The notes under the pieces were generated by a model. That model made no database searches. It saw nothing but the letters and a program-made list of their open reading frames with translations, and was not told the origin of the DNA. Below, piece by piece: positions 5,940 through 11,245 of a DNA stretch of 11,245 nucleotides; the stretch's first letter is position 1, and each line of letters opens with the position of its first letter. A program made the position numbers and the translations under genes. Source of the DNA: CBFGWV01 sp965652545 (GTDB lineage Bacteria; Pseudomonadota; Gammaproteobacteria; Competibacterales; Competibacteraceae); assembly GCA_965652545.1 (NCBI GenBank), contig CBFGWV010000160.1, forward strand, positions 1 to 11,245, in the 5' to 3' direction.

Positions 5940-6851
5940 ATGACCGACAACGCCACTTCCCACGTGCTCACTTCGGTGGGCGATTACATCCGCTATTGCG
6001 CAAGCCGTCTGGCCCAGAGCGGGGTTCACCTGGGGCACGGCACGGAGTCGGCGGTGGACGAGGCGGCGGCGCTGGTCTTGGCGGCGCTGCATCTGCCGCC
6101 GGACCTGCATCCGGCGCACTTTGCCGCCACGCTGGTCATGGAGGAGCGGCAGAAGATTCTCGGCTGGTTGGATCGGCGTATCGGCGAGCGGGTGCCGCTG
6201 GCGTATCTCAGTGGACAGGCCTGGTTCATGGGGATGCCGTTCAAAGTGGATGAGCGGGTTCTGGTGCCACGCTCGCCGATCGCGGAGTTGATCGAGCACC
6301 AGTTCGCGCCGTGGGTGGATGATCCGGATTCGGTCCATCGCATTCTGGACATGTGCACCGGCAGCGGGTGTATCGGAATCGCGTGCGCGCATGTGTTTGC
6401 GGATGCACAGGTGGATTTGACGGACGTATCGGCCGATGCGCTGGCGGTGGCGGCGGAGAATATCGCCGACCATGCCGTGGGGGACCGGGTGCGCGCCCGG
6501 CAGGCCGATGTGTTCGAGGGGCTGGCGGGTGAGCGCTACGATGTGATCGTGAGCAATCCGCCGTATGTGCCGCAGGCGGAGTACGACGCGCTGCCGGCGG
6601 AGTTTCGTCGCGAGCCGGGGATCGGGCTGGCCGCCGGTGCCGATGGGCTGGACGTGGTGCGACGCATTCTGGCCGGTGCGGCGGCGCATTTGACGGACGC
6701 CGGCGTGCTGGTGGTGGAGGTGGGTAGTGCGGCCGAGCATCTGGTCCAGGCGTTTCCGACCCTGCCGTTCATCTGGGTGGAGTTCGAGCGCGGCGGGGAT
6801 GGTGTTTTTGTATTGAGCCGCAACGATCTGGTGGCCGCCGGGTTGGCGTGA
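5940..6851 (+). CDS. prmB: 50S ribosomal protein L3 glutamine N5-methyltransferase PrmB
   Basis: PrmB methylates a glutamine of ribosomal protein L3 using S-adenosylmethionine. The 303-residue product follows E. coli PrmB closely: an N-terminal helical domain (YIRYCASRLAQSGVHLGHGT, 16-35), VPLAYLSGQAWFMG (85-98), the linker FKVDERVLVPRSPIAELI (101-118), the SAM-binding motif ILDMCTGSGCIGIACA (135-150) and the catalytic NPPY (206-209) that positions the glutamine. The MCTGSGCI variant and the VPRSPI linker separate PrmB from its release-factor paralogue PrmC. The frame is open back to a GTG at 5898, but the ATG at 5940 matches the family N-terminus. It lies 67 nt upstream of the deoR-type gene; co-transcription is possible. 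Confidence 0.95.
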   Translation: MTDNATSHVLTSVGDYIRYCASRLAQSGVHLGHGTESAVDEAAALVLAALHLPPDLHPAHFAATLVMEERQKILGWLDRRIGERVPLAYLSGQAWFMGMPFKVDERVLVPRSPIAELIEHQFAPWVDDPDSVHRILDMCTGSGCIGIACAHVFADAQVDLTDVSADALAVAAENIADHAVGDRVRARQADVFEGLAGERYDVIVSNPPYVPQAEYDALPAEFRREPGIGLAAGADGLDVVRRILAGAAAHLTDAGVLVVEVGSAAEHLVQAFPTLPFIWVEFERGGDGVFVLSRNDLVAAGLA

Positions 6852-6855
6852 TCGC

Positions 6856-6884
6856 TTGACGAAAGCGTTTCGATCAGGTTTCAT
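6856..6884 (+). promoter_or_regulatory. Sigma70-like promoter of the glmR-glmS operon
   Basis: TTGACG (6856-6861) matches the -35 consensus at five of six bases, and TTTCAT (6879-6884) the -10 at four of six, with the ideal 17-nt spacer. Transcription would start near 6891, about 28 nt before the regulator's ATG. Repeats at 6860-6910 overlap this promoter. Confidence 0.55.
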
Positions 6885-6910
6885 TCGAAGCCGTATCTTT
6901 CGAATCGAAA
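6860..6910 (+). promoter_or_regulatory. Probable operator of the DeoR-family regulator: three TTCGA repeats plus two palindromes
   Basis: TTCGA occurs at 6869, 6884 and 6899, exactly 15 nt apart. The first lies in the palindrome CGAAAGCGTTTCG (6860-6872), between the -35 and -10 boxes. The last lies in the palindrome TTTCGAATCGAAA (6898-6910), just after the expected start point. DeoR-family regulators of sugar metabolism (GlpR, AgaR and relatives) commonly recognise TTTCG-containing sites, so this is a natural target for the protein encoded immediately downstream. Binding itself is inferred. Confidence 0.6.
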
Positions 6911-6918
6911 CTTAAAAG

Positions 6919-7689
6919 ATGACGAAACGCAACACGCCACAGCGCCGCCACGCAATTCTTCACCGTCTGCACGAGCACGGTGAGGTCAGCGTGGACGAGC
7001 TGGCGCGGCATTTCGCCACATCCGAAGTAACGATTCGCAAGGACCTGGCGGCGCTAGAGAAGACCGGCTTACTGCTGCGTCGCTACGGCGGGGCGGTGCC
7101 CTTGCCGCAGGAGATGATCGCCGAGAGCGCGCAGCCGGTGTCGCGCTACAAGCAGGCGATCGCCAAGGCGGCGGCGGGGCGAATCCGCGAGCATGCCCGC
7201 ATCATCATCGACAGCGGCAGCACCACAGCGGCGCTGATTCCCGAGTTGGGGAACACGCCCGGTCTGGTGGTCATGACCAATTCGCTCAATGTCGTCAACG
7301 CACTGCTCGACTTGGAACCCGAACCGGTGGTGTTGATGACCGGCGGTACCTGGGATCCGCATTCGGAGTCCTTCCAGGGCCAGGTCGCCGAGCAGGTGCT
7401 GCGCTCTTATGACTTCGACCAATTATTCATCGGTGCCGACGGGATCGATCTCGAGCGCGGCACGACCACATTCAACGAGTTGCTCGGCCTGTCGCGGGTG
7501 ATGGCCGAGGTGGCCCGTGAGGTGGTGGTGATGGTGGAGTCGGACAAGTTCGGGCGGCGTATCCCTAATCTGGAGCTGCCTTGGAGCAGCGTGCACACGG
7601 TGATTACCGATGCCCGCCTGCCCGCGGTGACTCGGGCGCAGATCGAGGCGCGCGGGGTCAAGCTCGTCTGCGCCACTGTGGAAAACTGA
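6919..7689 (+). CDS. glmR: DeoR-family transcriptional regulator, GlmR-like (upstream of glmS)
   Basis: A 256-residue repressor-type regulator. Residues 8-62 form a DeoR winged helix-turn-helix (RRHAILHRLHEHGEVSVDELARHF, SEVTIRKDLAALEKTGLLLRRYGGAV). Residues about 78-235 form the sugar-phosphate sensor domain, with IIDSGSTTAALI (96-107), VMTNSLNVV (118-126), LMTGGTWD (139-146), LFIGADGID (169-177) and MVESDKFGRR (205-214). It sits 16 nt upstream of glmS on the same strand, the same arrangement as the DeoR-type glmR (PA5550) next to glmS in Pseudomonas aeruginosa. The likely role is tuning glucosamine-6-phosphate synthesis in response to an amino-sugar phosphate; the effector is inferred, not seen. 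The ATG at 6919 fits the family N-terminus. Confidence 0.9.
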   Translation: MTKRNTPQRRHAILHRLHEHGEVSVDELARHFATSEVTIRKDLAALEKTGLLLRRYGGAVPLPQEMIAESAQPVSRYKQAIAKAAAGRIREHARIIIDSGSTTAALIPELGNTPGLVVMTNSLNVVNALLDLEPEPVVLMTGGTWDPHSESFQGQVAEQVLRSYDFDQLFIGADGIDLERGTTTFNELLGLSRVMAEVAREVVVMVESDKFGRRIPNLELPWSSVHTVITDARLPAVTRAQIEARGVKLVCATVEN

Positions 7690-7691
7690 TC

Positions 7692-7699
7692 AAGAGAGG
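7692..7699 (+). promoter_or_regulatory. Ribosome binding site of glmS
   Basis: AAGAGAGG lies 6 nt before the glmS ATG (7706). It fixes the start so that Cys2 directly follows the initiator Met, as the amidotransferase chemistry requires. Confidence 0.7.
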
Positions 7700-7705
7700 T
7701 CGCTT

Positions 7706-9535
7706 ATGTGTGGCATCGTCGGCGCCGTCGCTGAACGCAATATCAGTGCAATCCTGCTCGAGGGCCTGAGACGGCTCGAGTACCGGGGTTACGACAGCGC
7801 CGGCATGGCGGTGCTCGGAGAGGCCGGGCTGCAACGGCGACGCCGGCCGGGCAAGGTCAGCGAGCTGGCGCAGGTGCTGACCGATGAGCCTCTGGCGGGG
7901 CGCCTGGGTGTGGCCCATACCCGTTGGGCCACGCATGGGGCACCGACCGAGCGCAATGCCCACCCGCATTTCTCTGGCGATGAACTGGCGGTGGTCCATA
8001 ACGGCATCATCGAAAACCACGATGCGCTGCGCGAGCGCTTGCGTGGGCTGGGCTACGAATTCGCCTCGGACACCGACACCGAGGTCATCGGCCATTTGAT
8101 CGACCTTAAGTTGCGCACGACGGGCGATCTGGCCGCTGCGTTGCGCGAGGCGGTCAAGGAGTTGCACGGCGCCTACGGGCTGGCCGCGATCAGCCGCAGC
8201 CAGCCCGACCGCCTGGTGGCCGCCCGCAGCGGCAGCCCGCTGGTCATCGGTCTGGGGCTGGGGGAGAACTTCCTCGCCTCCGACCAGTTGGCCTTGCGCC
8301 AGGTGACCGACCGCTTCATGTACCTCGAAGAGGGCGATATCGCCGAGATCCGCCGCGACGGCGTGCGCATATGGGATGCCGACGGCCAACTGGTGCGGCG
8401 TGAGAGCGTGCAATACCACGAGGGTGCGGAAGCCGCGGACAAGGGGACGTTCCGCCACTTCATGCTCAAGGAAATCCACGAGCAGCCCAAGGTCGTCCAG
8501 CGCACGCTCGAAGGGCGGCTCGGCGGCAGCCAGGTGCTGGTGCAGGCCTTCGGTCCCGATGCGGCCGATCTGTTCACCCGGGTGAAGAATGTACAGATCG
8601 TCGCCTGCGGCACGAGCTACCACGCCGGGTTGATCGCACGTTACTGGCTGGAGGCCTTGGCCGGCATACCTTGCCAGGTGGAGGTGGCCAGCGAGTTCCG
8701 CTACCGCAAGGTCGTCGTGCAGCCGGATACTTTGTTCGTCACCATCTCGCAGTCCGGCGAGACCGCCGACACATTGGCGGCCTTGCGCAACGCCCGTCCG
8801 GCCGGTTATTTGGCCAGCCTCGCCATCTGCAACGTGGCCATCAGCTCGCTGGTGCGCGAGTCCGACCTCTGCCTGCTGACCCAGGCCGGTCCGGAGATCG
8901 GCGTGGCCTCGACCAAGGCGTTCACCACCCAATTGGTCGCCTTGTTGTTGCTGACCCTGGCGATCGGGCGCCAGCACGGCATGGATGCGGATATCGAGGC
9001 CGAGTTGGTCGGGGAGCTGCGCCGCCTGCCGACCCGGCTGCGCGAAGCCCTGGCCATGGACGGCATCATCGAGGCCCTGGCCGAGCACTTCGCCGAAAAA
9101 AACCACTGCCTGTTCCTCGGCCGCGGTGCGCAGTACCCGGTGGCCATGGAGGGGGCGCTGAAGCTCAAGGAAATCTCCTACATCCACGCCGAGGCCTACC
9201 CTGCCGGCGAGCTCAAGCACGGCCCGCTGGCGCTGGTCGACAGCGACATGCCCGTGGTGACCGTGGCGCCGAACAACGAGTTGCTGGAGAAGCTCAAGTC
9301 CAACCTGCAGGAGGTCCGCGCGCGCGGCGGCGAGCTTATCGTGTTCGCCGACGGCGAGGCGGGCATCGGCAACGGCGAGGGCACTATCGTCATTGCGATG
9401 CCGCATATCCACGATGTTCTGGCGCCGATTCTCTATACCATCCCGTTGCAGCTGCTGTCCTACTACGTGGCCACGTTCAAGGGCACGGACGTCGATCAGC
9501 CGCGCAACCTGGCCAAGTCGGTGACGGTGGAGTGA
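7706..9535 (+). CDS. glmS: Glutamine-fructose-6-phosphate aminotransferase (isomerizing)
   Basis: GlmS makes glucosamine-6-phosphate from fructose-6-phosphate and glutamine, the entry step to peptidoglycan and LPS amino sugars. The product has 609 residues, the same length as E. coli GlmS. The N-terminal glutaminase domain (about 1-240) begins MCGIVGA with nucleophile C2, then YRGYDSAG (26-33), HTRWATHG (71-78), HNGIIEN (98-104) and SDTDTEVI (121-128). Two SIS isomerase domains follow: CGTSYHAG (301-308), ISQSGETADTLAALR (347-361) and ASTKAFTTQ (401-409), then LGRGAQYPVAMEGALKLKE (471-489), the AYPAGELKHGP segment (497-507) and the conserved tail QPRNLAKSVTVE. It is the second gene of a glmR-glmS unit. 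No glmS ribozyme is expected or seen in the 16-nt leader. Confidence 0.98.
   Translation: MCGIVGAVAERNISAILLEGLRRLEYRGYDSAGMAVLGEAGLQRRRRPGKVSELAQVLTDEPLAGRLGVAHTRWATHGAPTERNAHPHFSGDELAVVHNGIIENHDALRERLRGLGYEFASDTDTEVIGHLIDLKLRTTGDLAAALREAVKELHGAYGLAAISRSQPDRLVAARSGSPLVIGLGLGENFLASDQLALRQVTDRFMYLEEGDIAEIRRDGVRIWDADGQLVRRESVQYHEGAEAADKGTFRHFMLKEIHEQPKVVQRTLEGRLGGSQVLVQAFGPDAADLFTRVKNVQIVACGTSYHAGLIARYWLEALAGIPCQVEVASEFRYRKVVVQPDTLFVTISQSGETADTLAALRNARPAGYLASLAICNVAISSLVRESDLCLLTQAGPEIGVASTKAFTTQLVALLLLTLAIGRQHGMDADIEAELVGELRRLPTRLREALAMDGIIEALAEHFAEKNHCLFLGRGAQYPVAMEGALKLKEISYIHAEAYPAGELKHGPLALVDSDMPVVTVAPNNELLEKLKSNLQEVRARGGELIVFADGEAGIGNGEGTIVIAMPHIHDVLAPILYTIPLQLLSYYVATFKGTDVDQPRNLAKSVTVE
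9497..9532 (+). other. Unoccupied attTn7-type target sequence at the 3' end of glmS
   Basis: The last codons of glmS, encoding QPRNLAKSVTVE, are the region TnsD of Tn7 recognises in many bacteria. The bases follow the conserved pattern (CGCAACCTGGCCAAGTCGGT at 9503-9522). Tn7 normally inserts about 25 nt past the stop codon, here near 9560. No Tn7 end or Tns gene is present, so the site looks empty. Confidence 0.6.
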
Positions 9536-9542
9536 GCACGTT

Positions 9543-10304
9543 TCAGCGTATCGGCGGCGCCATTCGGGCCTGCCGATGCAGCGCCAGGATGTCGACGACG
9601 AAGGAGTAGCTCAACAGAGCCAGACCGGCGGCGACCAGTGCGGTGGCGATGCGCGGCGACGCCCATGGGGTGAGTGCGGCGATCAGCACCAGCACCTGGG
9701 TGACGCAGACCACCTTGCGTCGTGCGCTGTCGGCCAGCGAGCCGTTCAGCCACGGCCAGATCCACGCGGCGGCGACGAAGGCATAGCGCCAGAGGCCACA
9801 CAGCAGCACCCACATCTCGACCTTGCCCATCTGCCACAGGAGGATGGCGAGGGTCAGGATGAACAGGGCGTCCAGCTCCATGTCAAAGCGTGCGCCGAAG
9901 GGGCTGGCCATGCCGCTGCGCCGGGCCAACCAGCCGTCGGCGCCATCGAGCAATAGGGCGACGAAGGCGGCCCCAGCGAGCCAGTACGGTAATTGCGAGT
10001 CGCTGAGCGACAGGCCGACCACGCTGCCGATGAGGATGATCAACACCCCGCGCAGCAGGGTGACCCGGTTTGCCGGGCCGAAGCGACGTCTGGGACGGTG
10101 GTGGGGCAGTTGGGTCAGTATCGCCGCTGACATTACCGCGAAGGCCATGACCGCGTGGGCCGCGTAGCGCGGGGGCAGGTCCAGGATCACCAGCACCGCG
10201 GCGGCAGCCAGCATCAGCACGCCCAGAGCCACCAGCAAATGGCCGAGCGTGTCGCGGAAAAGTTCGTCGGAGAGGGCCGGTTGGCCTGGAAAGCGTGGGT
10301 TCAT
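9543..10304 (-). CDS. CDP-alcohol phosphatidyltransferase family membrane protein
   Basis: A 253-residue integral membrane enzyme of the family that moves a phosphoalcohol group from a CDP-alcohol to a second alcohol, as in phospholipid head-group synthesis. The full catalytic signature DxxDGxxARx8GxxxDxxxD is seen at 120-145 (DGADGWLARR ... FGARFDMELD), with metal/substrate ligands D120, D123, D141 and D145. About eight hydrophobic segments occur, two of them (about 22-42 and 50-64) ahead of the usual family core; NRVTLLRG (79-86) marks the start of the core. The acceptor substrate cannot be told. It converges on glmS with only 7 nt between stops and is divergent from an MDR dehydrogenase gene (69-nt gap), possibly a functional partner. 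It is not an obvious PgsA or PssA. Confidence 0.9.
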   Translation of the reverse strand: MNPRFPGQPALSDELFRDTLGHLLVALGVLMLAAAAVLVILDLPPRYAAHAVMAFAVMSAAILTQLPHHRPRRRFGPANRVTLLRGVLIILIGSVVGLSLSDSQLPYWLAGAAFVALLLDGADGWLARRSGMASPFGARFDMELDALFILTLAILLWQMGKVEMWVLLCGLWRYAFVAAAWIWPWLNGSLADSARRKVVCVTQVLVLIAALTPWASPRIATALVAAGLALLSYSFVVDILALHRQARMAPPIR

Positions 10305-10338
10305 GGCTGACGGGTATCGCGGCCTTCGCGCATTATTT

Positions 10339-10354
10339 TGTCACTGTACTGACA
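10339..10354. promoter_or_regulatory. Palindrome in the divergent promoter region
   Basis: TGTCACTGTACTGACA has perfect 5-nt outer arms (TGTCA/TGACA) and a further matching T/A pair inside: TGTCAnTnnAnTGACA. It lies in the 69-nt gap between the two divergent genes, beside an A/T-rich ATTATTTT stretch, where a shared regulator could bind. It is not a LexA box (no CTGT-N8-ACAG). The protein that binds is unknown. Confidence 0.45.
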
Positions 10355-10373
10355 TCTTGGGAGTATCGACAGC

Positions 10374-11245
10374 GTGTCCGAGTTCACCAGCGCCCATCCC
10401 ACCACGGCCCGTGCATTCTGGGTCGTGGACAAGCACAAGGGCGAGATCCGCAGCGAGCCGCTCGCGCCGCCGACGGCGGATCAGGTGACGGTACGCACGG
10501 ACTACACGGCCATCAGCCGCGGCACCGAGAGTCTGGTGTTTCGCAACGACGTCCCACCCAGTCAGCACGCCGCCATGCGGGCGCCCCACCAGTGCGGCGA
10601 GTTCCCGGCACCGGTGAAGTACGGCTACAGCAACGTCGGCACCGTCATCACCGGCGAGGACACCGGCCGTCGTGTGTTCTGCCTGTATCCGCACCAGGAC
10701 GTGTACGTGATCGAGCGGTCTGTGCTGATCGACCTGCCCGATGCCGTGCCCTCGGCCCGCGCCGTCCTGGCCGCCAACATGGAGACGGCGCTCAACGGCC
10801 TCTGGGATGCGAACGTACGCCCCGGCGACCGCGTGACGGTCATCGGGGCGGGCGCCGTGGGTTGCCTCGCCGCCTGGCTGGCCGGGCGCATTCCCGGTTG
10901 CGAGGTGCAGCTTCTGGACCGCAACCCTGCACGCGAATCGGTAGCCCGGCACCTGGGTGTGGATTTCGCCACCCCGGAGCGCGCGGCGACAGAGCGCGAC
11001 CTCGTCATCCACGCCAGCGGATCGCCCGACGGGCTGGCCCTGGGGCTGCAACTGGCCGGTTTCGAGGCGACCGTGTTGGAGCTGTCCTGGTTCGGCGACC
11101 GTACGGTCGCGCTGCCGCTGGGCGAGGCGTTTCACTCCCGGCGACTGCGGCTGGTGAGCTCGCAGGTCGGCACCGTGGCACCGGCCCAGCGCGTGCGCTG
11201 GAGCCACGCTCGCCGCCTGGCCACCGCCGTGGGCCTGCTGGCCGA
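10374..11245 (+). CDS. MDR-superfamily dehydrogenase (zinc-type alcohol dehydrogenase family, BchC-like), N-terminal part
   Basis: The first 290 codons of a medium-chain dehydrogenase; it runs off the right edge. The GTG start at 10374 is chosen because GGGAG (10359-10363) lies 10 nt upstream and an in-frame TGA (10350) excludes earlier starts. Residues 1-115 are a GroES-like domain (YTAISRGTESLVF, 44-56; VKYGYSNVGTV, 81-91; LYPHQDVYV, 104-112). From about 130 comes a Rossmann fold with VIGAGAVGCLAAWLAG (156-171) and an acidic LLDRN (D182) at the end of the second strand, suggesting NAD(H) over NADP(H). ISRGTE stands where zinc alcohol dehydrogenases have a Cys-containing CGTD/CHTD motif, so the catalytic zinc site is probably absent or altered. 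A similar SRGTE/STGTE start is known from BchC-like dehydrogenases. The substrate is unknown. Confidence 0.85.
   Translation, partial: MSEFTSAHPTTARAFWVVDKHKGEIRSEPLAPPTADQVTVRTDYTAISRGTESLVFRNDVPPSQHAAMRAPHQCGEFPAPVKYGYSNVGTVITGEDTGRRVFCLYPHQDVYVIERSVLIDLPDAVPSARAVLAANMETALNGLWDANVRPGDRVTVIGAGAVGCLAAWLAGRIPGCEVQLLDRNPARESVARHLGVDFATPERAATERDLVIHASGSPDGLALGLQLAGFEATVLELSWFGDRTVALPLGEAFHSRRLRLVSSQVGTVAPAQRVRWSHARRLATAVGLLA

Noticed and set aside
5814..6884. A 356-codon minus-strand frame opposite prmB
   Set aside because: Arg/His-rich shadow of prmB; PrmB motifs on the plus strand are unambiguous.
7690..7705. glmS ribozyme or riboswitch upstream of glmS
   Set aside because: Only 16 nt separate the regulator stop from glmS, far too short for the ribozyme, which is in any case typical of Gram-positive bacteria.
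7658..9412. A 584-codon open frame on the minus strand opposite glmS
   Set aside because: It is an antisense shadow of the glmS codons in GC-rich DNA: Gln/His/Gly-rich low-complexity sequence, no family motif, and glmS is certain on the other strand.
9536..9600. Tn7 left or right end next to glmS
   Set aside because: The bases after the glmS stop read straight into the end of the neighbouring coding sequence and show no TGTGGGCGG-type terminal repeat.
1..11245. CRISPR array, phage defence island or toxin-antitoxin system
   Set aside because: No regularly spaced direct repeats with unique spacers occur, and every sizeable gene is accounted for by metabolic, respiratory, regulatory or ribosomal families.

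Overview
The window is a GC-rich stretch of chromosome, dense in genes, from a free-living gammaproteobacterium. CcmC-F heme delivery, a Psd with D/H/S catalytic residues at nearly E. coli positions, PrmB, and a DeoR-type regulator directly upstream of glmS (as in Pseudomonas) all fit this. An ectothiorhodospiracean/Chromatiales-like or Halomonas-like host is plausible, but that is inference; nothing in the window fixes the genus. Most genes are core or housekeeping. I see no CRISPR array, rRNA, tRNA, transposase, phage gene or toxin-antitoxin pair.

Left half, minus strand, in transcription order: a SCO1/SenC copper chaperone (start 5445) overlaps psd (phosphatidylserine decarboxylase) by 11 nt. 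An AraC-family regulator follows 2 nt after psd, then an EamA/DMT exporter. After a 90-nt gap comes ccmC-ccmD-ccmE-ccmF, tightly packed (3-nt gap, then two ATGA overlaps); ccmF runs off the left edge. ccmA and ccmB are not upstream of ccmC, where the textbook order would place them.

Middle: 494 nt of non-coding DNA (5446-5939) separates the divergent SCO1 and prmB genes. It holds a clear pair of inverted REP-like elements (a REPIN/BIME-type unit, 5691-5807), several smaller hairpins and a likely SCO1 promoter.

Right half, plus strand: prmB (ribosomal protein L3 glutamine methyltransferase), then a DeoR-family regulator (GlmR-like) and glmS (glucosamine-6-phosphate synthase). The 67 nt before the regulator hold a good sigma70-type promoter overlaid by three TTCGA repeats at exactly 15-nt spacing, a credible autoregulatory operator. 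The glmS 3' end keeps the conserved attTn7-type sequence but no Tn7. A minus-strand CDP-alcohol phosphatidyltransferase gene converges on glmS with a 7-nt gap, so the predicted Tn7 insertion point falls in its last codons.

Right edge: divergent from the CDP-alcohol phosphatidyltransferase, across a 69-nt gap with a neat palindrome, starts an MDR-type dehydrogenase lacking the usual catalytic zinc cysteine motif and resembling BchC. It runs off the window. This divergent pair is the best candidate here for an uncharacterised (lipid-related?) pathway, but most of it must lie outside the window.
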